DNA of 64,000 bases from Anaerolinea sp. (GTDB taxonomy: Bacteria > Chloroflexota > Anaerolineae > Anaerolineales > Anaerolineaceae), in NCBI GenBank assembly GCA_029975055.1, contig JARKPU010000013.1:496001-560000 (forward strand), read 5' to 3'. A program made the position numbers and the translations under genes. Positions 54,300-61,624 of this stretch are shown one piece after another. Numbering within the stretch: the stretch's first letter is position 1; every line of letters starts with the position of its first letter. Below the pieces are notes generated by a model. That model was not told where the DNA came from. It worked only from the letters and a program-made list of their open reading frames with translations, and made no database searches.

Positions 54300-54623
54300 C
54301 TAATGAAGCTGCTGGGCCAGGTAAAACGCACCCGCGAAGAGAGCAAAACCTGTCAGGATCAAGAAAACCCCCACACCTGTTGTGGTCCGCACAAGTTGAT
54401 TGAGAGCATCGAGCAGAGAAGAGGCGTTTCCAACCAGTCCCGAGACCTCGTCGGCAATCCCTTTCTGCGCCAGGCGCGCCGTCTGGTTGGCAAGGTTGTG
54501 AACCTCTTTGCCCGAGACGCGAAACACCAGCACAAGGATCCCTGCGGCGATCGAGATAACCCCCATAACGACCATAATGGTCGCCATAATCATAACGAGT
54601 TGATCGACATCCAGAGTTAACAT
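54300..54623 (-). CDS. Small two-helix membrane protein
   Basis: A 107-residue protein with an N-terminal helix (MIMATIMVVMGVISIAAGILVLVF), a polar helical middle (KEVHNLANQTARLAQKGIADEVSGLVGNASSLLDALNQLVR) and a second helix (GVGVFLILTGFALFAGAFYLAQQL). Both ends probably lie on the same side, with the coiled region on the other. No family recognised. It is the first gene of the operon behind a sigma-54 promoter, and its Shine-Dalgarno AGGAGG sits in a hairpin arm. It could anchor the TPR proteins at the membrane or be a protease substrate. Confidence 0.75.
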   Translation of the reverse strand: MLTLDVDQLVMIMATIMVVMGVISIAAGILVLVFRVSGKEVHNLANQTARLAQKGIADEVSGLVGNASSLLDALNQLVRTTTGVGVFLILTGFALFAGAFYLAQQLH

Positions 54624-54625
54624 AT

Positions 54626-54657
54626 TGCCTCCTGAAAGAATGGTCTCTCAGGAGGCA
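54626..54657. repeat. Inverted repeat around the start of the protease operon
   Basis: TGCCTCCTGA (54626-54635) and TCAGGAGGCA (54648-54657). On the minus strand the arm next to the ATG contains AGGAGG, the ribosome site. A transcript from the sigma-54 promoter would start near 54652 and keep only about five bases of the other arm. Confidence 0.6.
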
Positions 54658-54662
54658 TTTGA

Positions 54663-54678
54663 TGCAAGAACTATGCCA
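54663..54678 (-). promoter_or_regulatory. Sigma-54 promoter of the TPR/C25 protease operon
   Basis: Minus strand TGGCATAGTTCTTGCA: GG and GC exactly 10 bases apart, matching consensus TGGCAY-N5-TTGCA. It lies 40 bases before the first start codon and 23 bases after the response regulator stop. Predicted transcript start near 54652. Confidence 0.8.
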
Positions 54679-54700
54679 GCCTTTTCAGGCGGCCAGGGCG

Positions 54701-55858
54701 TCAGGTCAGATCGGGCAGGTCTGGCAGGTCGATCACTTCGCCGTTGCAGAACAGCATCGCGCGCTGCATGGTGTTGTACAGCTCGCGGATATTTCCGGGC
54801 CAGCGATAAGCAGTCAGGGCTTCCATTGCACGCGGCGTCACATCACGCACGTTCATGCCGTTGTCTCGGTTAAGCTGTTTCAAGAAGAAGCCCACCAGCT
54901 CAGGGATATCCTCTTTCCGTTCGCGCAGCGGAACCAGGTGCAGGTCAACCACTTTCAGGCGGTAATACAGGTCTTCGCGGAAATTCCCCTCTTTAATCAT
55001 CGCCTTCAGATCGCGGTTCGATGCCGCCAGGATCTGCACGTCCACATGAATCGAGGTAGTTCCGCCCACCCGTCGAAACGCCCGCTCTTCCAGCGCTCGC
55101 AGCACCTTTGCCTGGATATCGAGAGCCATGGATGAAATTTCATCCAGAAAGAGCACCCCGCCATCGGCCACTTCCATCAAGCCATGCTTCTTGCGTTCCG
55201 CTCCCGTAAAAGCGCCTGCCTCATACCCAAACAACTCGGCCTCCAGCATCGTGTGCTGGATCGCCGCACAGTTGATATCGATGAACGGCTTCGAAGCGCG
55301 CGGCCCCGATTGGTGAATGAATTTAGCCAGCACTTCTTTACCTGTCCCGGTCTCGCCGGTGATCAGCACCGAGGCCGAGACGGCCGCAGCGCGCTGAGCC
55401 TGGGCCAGCACCTTTTGCACATGCGGGCTTTTCCCGGTGACGAAGGCCTTCGTCTTTTGTGTCTGGCGCAGATGCATCAACTCCCGGCGCATCGTGACAA
55501 TTTCACTGGCGCGCTGGATCGACTTCTCCAGTTGAATGAACTGGATCGGCTTGGTGAGAAAGTCGTGCGCGCCGTTCTTCATCGCATCCACCGCCATCTC
55601 GATATCGCCATACGCCGTCATCAGAATGATCGGCGGGCGGTAAGGCAGGTTTGCCGTCTCGAACAACAGGTTCGGCCCGTAGCCGTCCGGCAATTGAACA
55701 TCCAGCAGAACCAGTTCCGCGCTGCCCTTGATGACGTGCTCGCGCGCCTCTTCGAGCGTGCCCACCCCAATCACTTCATATCCTTTGCCTGCCAGGTAAG
55801 TGGCGGTGTTCTCCCGGAAGTTTTCTTCGTCATCGACGATCAGGATGGTCAGGCTCAT
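54701..55858 (-). CDS. NtrC-family response regulator lacking a DNA-binding domain
   Basis: A 385-residue activator of sigma-54 RNA polymerase. Receiver domain 1-115 with phospho-Asp53 (LLDVQLPD); AAA+ domain 140-375 with Walker A GETGTGKE (168-175), the sigma-54-contacting GAFTGA loop (215-220), Walker B GGVLFLDE (233-240) and arginine-finger region REDLYYR. The protein ends at LPDLPDLT, where relatives continue with a Fis-like HTH of about 60-80 residues. Only 77 bases separate its stop from the next gene, and they hold the sigma-54 promoter, so no HTH was lost by a nearby frameshift. It overlaps the kinase gene by four bases. Confidence 0.95.
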   Translation of the reverse strand: MSLTILIVDDEENFRENTATYLAGKGYEVIGVGTLEEAREHVIKGSAELVLLDVQLPDGYGPNLLFETANLPYRPPIILMTAYGDIEMAVDAMKNGAHDFLTKPIQFIQLEKSIQRASEIVTMRRELMHLRQTQKTKAFVTGKSPHVQKVLAQAQRAAAVSASVLITGETGTGKEVLAKFIHQSGPRASKPFIDINCAAIQHTMLEAELFGYEAGAFTGAERKKHGLMEVADGGVLFLDEISSMALDIQAKVLRALEERAFRRVGGTTSIHVDVQILAASNRDLKAMIKEGNFREDLYYRLKVVDLHLVPLRERKEDIPELVGFFLKQLNRDNGMNVRDVTPRAMEALTAYRWPGNIRELYNTMQRAMLFCNGEVIDLPDLPDLT

Positions 55859-57804
55859 GATTCATCTCCGTTGAATGCCAGCAATGTTACCTCAAACATC
55901 GTCCCGCCAGGGAAGCTGTTCACTGTGATGCTCCCATGGTGCGCCGTGACGATTCGCTTGGTGATGGCCAGCCCCAGGCCGGTGCCGTTGCTCTTCGTCG
56001 TCACAAACGGCTCGAAAATGCGCTCGCGGATCTCATCCGGGATGCCCGGGCCATCATCCGATACAGTCACCACCACCTGAGAGCGGTTCGGCAGGCTGTT
56101 CTTCGGACTGATGCGCACTGCCAGGTTGCCGCCGTTGGCGCTCATTGCCTCGGTGGCGTTGCTGATCAAGTTGGTGAAGACCTGCTCCAGGGCGCGCGGG
56201 TCCGCGTTGACCGGCGGGGTTTGGTCATCCACCTGAATGAAGGTATTGACATTGACCTTCGAGAAACGCGGCCTCCAACGCTCGATGATGCGCTTGATCA
56301 ACTGGTGCAGGTCAACCGCCTCGAATTTATACTGCGTGTTGCGCGAGAAGTTCAACACCGATTCCATCAGGTGGTTCAGGCGCACGCAGTCGTTCTGTAG
56401 TTTCACGAGGTTGGCCTGGTTCTTGTCATCTTCCGGCAGGGTGGCCGCCAGCAATTGCAGCCCGCTGTAAATATTATTGATCGGGTTGCGCACCTCATGC
56501 GCAAAGACGGCCGTCACCTCTCCCAGGATCGCCCGCTGCTCCAGTTGTTGCGTGCGGATGCGGTTCTCCTCATTTTCCGAAATATCGGCAATGAGCACCA
56601 CCAGCCCGATCACATGGTCGTCGCTTTCAACCGGCAAGGTCTGGATCAGCGCCGGAAACGACTGCCCGTTCCGCCGGTGCAGCGAGACGTTGCCGATATT
56701 GTGCGTCGGGATGCCCTTCACGGCGGCTTCCAGCGCGGGCACCAGCCCATCGGGGCCGATCAGAATATTCTCTACCCGCTTGCCGATGCATTCCCAATCC
56801 GCGTACCCAAGCATCCACTCCGCCGATGGGTTCATCAACAGGATATTCAAGTCTGGAGAGACAATCAAAATGCCTTCTTGGGCATTATCCATCACCACTT
56901 TGGTCGTGATCATCGATTGCTGCAGGCGGGTAATCTCTTGCCGCAGGTTTTCAGCCAGCAAGGTATTTTCCATCAATTGCGTGGCCTGCCCGCCCATCAC
57001 CTCCAGCAGCGAAGGCAGCCGCCGGTAAGGTTCCCGGTCATCGGCTGCAACCAACAGCCCTAAGAGTTTCCCCGGCTGCCCAAGCGGCGTGGAGCAGACA
57101 TACTGCATGTGATGATCGCGGCCGGCCTGGTGAATATCGCTCATGATGCGTTTCCCGGCCTGCCAGATGGACGTCTTCGACAGCCGAATCAGGTTGGTGG
57201 ATGAGATCGACTCAGGGAATATCTCCTCTCCGCCCACTTCCACCAGTTTCACCAGGCGGGGGCTGGCCGGGTCGGCCTGGTAAATGCACAGGTTTCTCAC
57301 TTCCATCGCCCGATAGATAATCTCGGCCGCCGAACGAAGCACCTGGTTGAGCCCGGCATCGATCGCGAGATATGCAAGTTCGACCAGCGCTTTCGCGATG
57401 AGGTCGTTCTTCCGGATCGTTTCATTTTGAGCGTCTGAGTCGAGCGAAATTGTCAGCAGATAAAGCTGCTGATTCCCCTCGATGTTCCGCGCGAGCAAAT
57501 CGACAGGGAGAGAGTCTCTCATCTTGCGCAGCAACAACGCTCGTTCGTTTTCCACAACCGGCAGCACTTTCTCGTCCACATCCGCGAGCAGGTTCCCGGC
57601 CTTCATCCCTACCAGTTCGCCTGGCTCATAACCTGCCAGCTTCGAGAAAGCCTGGTTGGCACCCCAGATCACACCTTTGGCGCGCTCGACCAGAAGCACC
57701 GGCTGTTCCATCAGCGCGATGATCGAGTTAAATTCAAGCACCCCCTGCGGCTTGCCCTGCCAGGGGAAACGGATTTTCTGGTTTTTGAGGTTGAAGTTAG
57801 TCAT
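55855..57804 (-). CDS. Soluble PAS-GAF-PAS histidine kinase (NtrB-like)
   Basis: A 649-residue kinase without membrane helices. PAS domain about 25-120, GAF about 135-285, second PAS about 295-410, HisKA with phospho-His436 in FAHEVRNPINN, and HATPase about 530-645 (LEQVFTNLISNATEAM, VSDDGPGIPDE, GTGLGLAITKRI). The HExxNP motif and layout match NtrB-type kinases. It lies between rpoN (six-base gap) and the response regulator (four-base overlap), its evident partner. The signal is cytosolic, perhaps redox or a small molecule bound by GAF or PAS. Confidence 0.95.
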   Translation of the reverse strand: MTNFNLKNQKIRFPWQGKPQGVLEFNSIIALMEQPVLLVERAKGVIWGANQAFSKLAGYEPGELVGMKAGNLLADVDEKVLPVVENERALLLRKMRDSLPVDLLARNIEGNQQLYLLTISLDSDAQNETIRKNDLIAKALVELAYLAIDAGLNQVLRSAAEIIYRAMEVRNLCIYQADPASPRLVKLVEVGGEEIFPESISSTNLIRLSKTSIWQAGKRIMSDIHQAGRDHHMQYVCSTPLGQPGKLLGLLVAADDREPYRRLPSLLEVMGGQATQLMENTLLAENLRQEITRLQQSMITTKVVMDNAQEGILIVSPDLNILLMNPSAEWMLGYADWECIGKRVENILIGPDGLVPALEAAVKGIPTHNIGNVSLHRRNGQSFPALIQTLPVESDDHVIGLVVLIADISENEENRIRTQQLEQRAILGEVTAVFAHEVRNPINNIYSGLQLLAATLPEDDKNQANLVKLQNDCVRLNHLMESVLNFSRNTQYKFEAVDLHQLIKRIIERWRPRFSKVNVNTFIQVDDQTPPVNADPRALEQVFTNLISNATEAMSANGGNLAVRISPKNSLPNRSQVVVTVSDDGPGIPDEIRERIFEPFVTTKSNGTGLGLAITKRIVTAHHGSITVNSFPGGTMFEVTLLAFNGDES

Positions 57805-57810
57805 CGGTCA

Positions 57811-59211
57811 TTAGCATGGCCTTCGCAAACTCGCAGGAAGTATACCCTCCATCGCCCGGTATTTCGCCACCGTCCGCCGGGCCACTTCGTAACCATGTTC
57901 CGCCAGCAGGCGTACCAGTTCCGAGTCACTCAATGGACGCCGCTCTGCGGTGATAATCTCTTTCAGTATAATCCGCGCGCTCAGGCTGCGGTCGAAGAAA
58001 TCGGCCAGAGGAATGATCCGCCCGTTCGGCAGCTGCACAGCCTTATTGGCAACCGCGCGCGAAATGGTCGACTCATGCACGCCCAGTTCCTTCGCCAGCG
58101 AGGCGCGGGTGATCGGCCGCAGGTACTTCTCGCCATTCAAGATAAAGTCACGCTGAAGAAAGGCAATTTTCGCCATCAAGCGCTGCATGGTGTGGTTACG
58201 CTGCTGCAGGCACTTGACGAACAATGATGCCCGCTCCAGGTCCTCTCGCATCGCGTCTTTCTGCTCGTCGGATGTCTGCTGGATGGCCTGCCGGTAGAGC
58301 GGGTTGACTCGCAGCGTGCCCCAGATGGGGAAGAGAATTTCCACCATCAACTGGTTGCTCTTCGAGTCATTCACTTTGGAAATCAGAATATCGGGCCGGT
58401 AATAAACCTGGGTCTGCGGAGCCGAGGGCTGGCGCACATCGCCCCAATAGGACCTGCCCGGGAATGGGTTGAGGTTCTCGCTGATGAACCGGGCAACGAT
58501 TCTCACCTTCTCAGCCTGGATTCCCAGGCGTTTGGCAATCTCATGGAACTGCCGCCTGCTGAGCAGGTCCATGCCTTGTTCGATCACCTCGCTGGCGTAA
58601 TCAGGCACACTGCGCGTCTCTTTGAGCACTTCCAGCTGCACGAGCAGAGCTTCTTTCGGTGAGGTGGACCCCACTCCCACGGGGTCGGCTCGCTGGATTA
58701 AACGCTGAAGGTTCTCCACGCGCGAGAGCGGCACATGGTGATACATGGCCACCTCGAGCAGCGGCACAGCCAGCAGCCCATCTTCATCCAGGTTGGTCAG
58801 CAGGTGCGCGGCAAGTTTCCGGTCTTCGGGCGCCACATCCGGGGCAATCTGCCGGAAGACGTAGGTCGCCAGGTCTTCGACCATCGCCGAGGTCGTATCT
58901 TCGCGGTCTTCCTCCTCGCCCGAGTCGCCAAAACCAGACACGACCTCGCGGGTGGAAACGAACACGATCGGCTCATCTTCTTTATTCAGCGCGGGCTGGC
59001 TGCACACCGGGCAGACGCCCCCGCCCTTGATCAACCGCCGGCAGGTTGGGCAGCGGATTTCATCCAGCATCTCCAGCGCAGGGTTCGAGGCCAATTCGGC
59101 TTCGATCTGCTCCTGGAGTTCATTCGAGGTCAGGCTGAGCAGCGTCATCGTCTGCGCCAGGTGCGCAGTGGTCAATGGCTTGATGGCATGGAATGGAATA
59201 TGCTGGAACAT
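57811..59211 (-). CDS. rpoN: RNA polymerase sigma-54 factor
   Basis: A 466-residue sigma-54. Region I (HLAQTMTLLSLTSNELQEQIEAELASNPALE, residues 17-47) blocks melting until activator acts; the core-binding region follows; HTH at about 365-392 (ASLAKELGVHESTISRAVANK) and RpoN box ARRTVAKYR (444-452) read the -12 and -24 elements. Between region I and the core-binding domain there is CPTC (54-57) and CPVC (67-70), a zinc-ribbon-like insert not seen in classical RpoN. First gene of the rpoN-kinase-regulator operon with both a sigma-70-type and a sigma-54 promoter in front. Confidence 0.96.
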   Translation of the reverse strand: MFQHIPFHAIKPLTTAHLAQTMTLLSLTSNELQEQIEAELASNPALEMLDEIRCPTCRRLIKGGGVCPVCSQPALNKEDEPIVFVSTREVVSGFGDSGEEEDREDTTSAMVEDLATYVFRQIAPDVAPEDRKLAAHLLTNLDEDGLLAVPLLEVAMYHHVPLSRVENLQRLIQRADPVGVGSTSPKEALLVQLEVLKETRSVPDYASEVIEQGMDLLSRRQFHEIAKRLGIQAEKVRIVARFISENLNPFPGRSYWGDVRQPSAPQTQVYYRPDILISKVNDSKSNQLMVEILFPIWGTLRVNPLYRQAIQQTSDEQKDAMREDLERASLFVKCLQQRNHTMQRLMAKIAFLQRDFILNGEKYLRPITRASLAKELGVHESTISRAVANKAVQLPNGRIIPLADFFDRSLSARIILKEIITAERRPLSDSELVRLLAEHGYEVARRTVAKYRAMEGILPASLRRPC

Positions 59212-59230
59212 GACTCACCACCCGCGGATT

Positions 59231-59259
59231 AGTATAGCCTTGATGCGGTAGTGTTGCAA
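59231..59259 (-). promoter_or_regulatory. Sigma-70-type promoter of rpoN
   Basis: Minus-strand TTGCAA (59254-59259) and TATACT (59231-59236) with a 17-base spacer, predicted start near 59224. The -35 box is shared with the -12 part of the sigma-54 site. Confidence 0.65.
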
Positions 59260-59270
59260 GTTCCATGCCA
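59255..59270 (-). promoter_or_regulatory. Sigma-54 promoter of rpoN
   Basis: Minus strand TGGCATGGAACTTGCA, GG and GC 10 bases apart; same TGGCAT and TTGCA as the site before the protease operon, only the spacer differs. Predicted start near 59244, about 33 bases before the rpoN ATG. Points to positive autoregulation or promoter interference. Confidence 0.78.
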
Positions 59271-59307
59271 GGGCCAATTTCATTCTTCGTGGTAAAATCA
59301 CCCATCT

Positions 59308-60654
59308 ATGACAGATCTGATCGTCATCGGTGGAGGTCTTGCAGGCAGCGAAGCCGCCTGGCAGGCTGGCCGGCGCGGCATGAGCGTTGACCTGTATGAA
59401 ATGCGCCCCCAGGTGCCCACCGGCGCTCACACCGGCGCGGATCTGGCCGAGCTGGTCTGCTCGAACTCACTCGGCTCGAACCTGATCGACCGGGCATCGG
59501 GCCTGTTGAAAGAAGAGCTTCGCCGCCTTGGTTCGCTCCTGCTGGCTGTGGCCGAGGAATGCGCCCTGCCCGCAGGCGGTGCCCTGGCCGTGGATCGCGA
59601 GCGGTTTGCCCGCCGCGTGACGGAGCAGCTCGAAAGCCATCCAAGAATCCGCATCATCCGCGAGGAATATCCGCAGGTACCCGGCTCGCTGGCCATCATC
59701 GCATCCGGTCCGCTCACCTCGAGCCGCCTGAGCCAGTCCATCCAGGCTCTCAGCGGGCAAGACAACCTGTTCTTTTATGATGCCATCGCCCCGGTGGTGC
59801 GCGCCGAGAGCATCGATATGCAGAAAGCCTTCCGCGCCTCGCGTTATTCCGTTGGCGAGCAGAGCGACGGCGATTACCTCAATTGCCCCTTCACCCGCGA
59901 AGAATACGAGATTTTCGTAGCCGAGCTCGCGGCGGCTCAGCGCATCTCGCTGCGTGAGTTCGAACTTGAAATTGAGACCGGGGTGAAAGCCGGGCATGGC
60001 TCCTTCTTCGAGGGCTGCCTGCCGGTGGAAGTGCTGGCCGGCCGGGGCGAACGCGCCCTTTCCTTCGGCCCGATGCGTCCCGTTGGACTGCGCGACCCTC
60101 ATACCGGCCGGCGGCCTTATGCAGTCCTCCAGCTCCGGCAGGATAACCTCGCTGCCACGCTGTACAACATGGTCGGGTTTCAAACGAACCTGACCTTTTC
60201 CGAGCAAAAGCGCGTTTTCAGGCTCATCCCAGGCCTCGAAAACGCGGAATTCGAGCGCTACGGCCAGATGCATCGCAACACGTTCATCGCTTCTCCCCTC
60301 GTGCTTCTGCCCACGCTGCAATTCAAAACCCGCGCAGTCCTGTTCTTCGCCGGGCAGATCACCGGCGTGGAAGGATACATGGGCAACATCGCCACAGGCC
60401 TCCTCGCCGGTGTGAACGCAGCTCGTTTCTTTCATGGTCAGGCCCCGCTCGAGGCCCCTCCGGTTTGCATGCTCGGAGCGCTCTGCCATTACGTCACTCA
60501 CGCCTCCATGCTTGATTTTCAACCCATGAAGGCAAATTTCGGCATCCTTCCCCCGCTGGAACAGCCCGCCCGCAGCAGGCGCGAGCGTGCCAAGCAGTGC
60601 GTCGAGCGCTCGCTGGCTGCGCTGGACGAGTGGATTGCTTCCAATACGATCTAG
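59308..60654 (+). CDS. trmFO: Methylenetetrahydrofolate-tRNA-(uracil-5-)-methyltransferase
   Basis: FAD enzyme making 5-methyluridine 54 in tRNA with methylene-THF. The 448 residues start with the dinucleotide-binding [16 protein letters not shown] and contain [43 protein letters not shown] and [23 protein letters not shown], all typical. TAAAAT at 59293-59298 is only nine bases before the ATG and no Shine-Dalgarno is visible, suggesting a leaderless mRNA. Divergent from rpoN. Confidence 0.96.
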   Translation: MTDLIVIGGGLAGSEAAWQAGRRGMSVDLYEMRPQVPTGAHTGADLAELVCSNSLGSNLIDRASGLLKEELRRLGSLLLAVAEECALPAGGALAVDRERFARRVTEQLESHPRIRIIREEYPQVPGSLAIIASGPLTSSRLSQSIQALSGQDNLFFYDAIAPVVRAESIDMQKAFRASRYSVGEQSDGDYLNCPFTREEYEIFVAELAAAQRISLREFELEIETGVKAGHGSFFEGCLPVEVLAGRGERALSFGPMRPVGLRDPHTGRRPYAVLQLRQDNLAATLYNMVGFQTNLTFSEQKRVFRLIPGLENAEFERYGQMHRNTFIASPLVLLPTLQFKTRAVLFFAGQITGVEGYMGNIATGLLAGVNAARFFHGQAPLEAPPVCMLGALCHYVTHASMLDFQPMKANFGILPPLEQPARSRRERAKQCVERSLAALDEWIASNTI

Positions 60655-60669
60655 CCCCCCAAAAAGACC

Positions 60670-61566
60670 ATGAAGAACCGGCCAATCCTCCTCATTGCCC
60701 TCAGCATTTTGATCTTGCTCGCCGCGGTTTTCGCCGCATCGCGGCTGGCGCCCCCGCCTGCCGCTGAGTTCGATGCCCAGCGAGCTTACGGCGACGTCGT
60801 CGCGCAGGTAAACTTCGGCCCGCGTTATCCCGGCTCCGAAGGCCACGCCGCGGTGATCCAATATATCGCCGACAGCCTCAACCAGTCGGGCTGGTCGGTC
60901 GAGATCCAACAAACCGAGTGGAACGGTGTCGCCGTCCAGAATATCGTTGCTTCGCGGGGCGAGGGAGAAGCGCGCATCCTGTTGGGCGCCCATTACGATA
61001 CGCGCCGTTTCGCCGATAAGGACCCCGACCCGCAGAATCGAGAAGCGCCCGTCCCAGGCGCGAATGACGGCGCTTCGGGCGTGGCCGTGCTGCTCGAAAT
61101 CGCGCGCGTCCTGCCGGTAACGGCTCCTTCCGTGCAGTTGGTCTTCTTCGATGCGGAAGACCAGGGCGGCATTGAAGGCCAAAACTGGTCAGCCGGCGCG
61201 GAGGCTTATGTCAGCCTGCTGAACAGCCGGGCTGCCGAGAGCAGGCCTGAGGCCGTTGTGGTTGTGGATATGATCGGCGACTCCGACCAGCAAATCTATT
61301 ACGAGCAGGCGTCCGACCAGGCCCTCAAAGAGGCCATCTGGCAGGCCGCCGCCGGTTTGGGCTACGACCAGCGCATCATCCCAACCGTCAGGCACAACAT
61401 CATTGATGATCACCTGCCCTTCATCCGGGCGGGCATCGCGGCAGTCGATATGATCGACATCGACTACGCATACTGGCACACCACGCAAGATACGGCCGAT
61501 AAAGTCTCACCGGAGAGCCTGGCTGCGGTTGGGAAAACGCTGCTCAAATGGCTGAACAACCGCTAA
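60670..61566 (+). CDS. M28-family metallopeptidase
   Basis: A 298-residue zinc aminopeptidase or glutaminyl cyclase-like enzyme with an N-terminal membrane anchor or signal (ILLIALSILILLAAVFAA). Zinc ligands by motif: GAHYDTR, PGANDGASG, FFDAEDQG and the late VDMIDIDYAYWHTTQDTADKV. It probably acts outside the membrane. The gene follows trmFO by 15 bases without a clear Shine-Dalgarno. Confidence 0.88.
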   Translation: MKNRPILLIALSILILLAAVFAASRLAPPPAAEFDAQRAYGDVVAQVNFGPRYPGSEGHAAVIQYIADSLNQSGWSVEIQQTEWNGVAVQNIVASRGEGEARILLGAHYDTRRFADKDPDPQNREAPVPGANDGASGVAVLLEIARVLPVTAPSVQLVFFDAEDQGGIEGQNWSAGAEAYVSLLNSRAAESRPEAVVVVDMIGDSDQQIYYEQASDQALKEAIWQAAAGLGYDQRIIPTVRHNIIDDHLPFIRAGIAAVDMIDIDYAYWHTTQDTADKVSPESLAAVGKTLLKWLNNR

Positions 61567-61587
61567 ATTGCAATCGCCATACAAAAT

Positions 61588-61616
61588 TTGGCAAAAAGGG
61601 CAACCTGGCGTAAACT
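61588..61616 (+). promoter_or_regulatory. Promoter of the orphan histidine kinase
   Basis: TTGGCA (61588-61593) and TAAACT (61611-61616) with a 17-base spacer. The predicted start (about 61623) is two bases before the kinase ATG, and no Shine-Dalgarno exists. Confidence 0.55.
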
Positions 61617-61624
61617 ATAGACAT

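Noticed and set aside
54700..54701. Frameshifted remnant of a Fis-like HTH after the response regulator
   Set aside because: Only 77 bases separate it from the next gene and no HTH-like sequence is readable in any frame there.
59467..61182. 571-codon open frame antisense to trmFO and the M28 gene
   Set aside because: Spans two real genes and shows no recognisable domain; long antisense frames are expected at this GC content.
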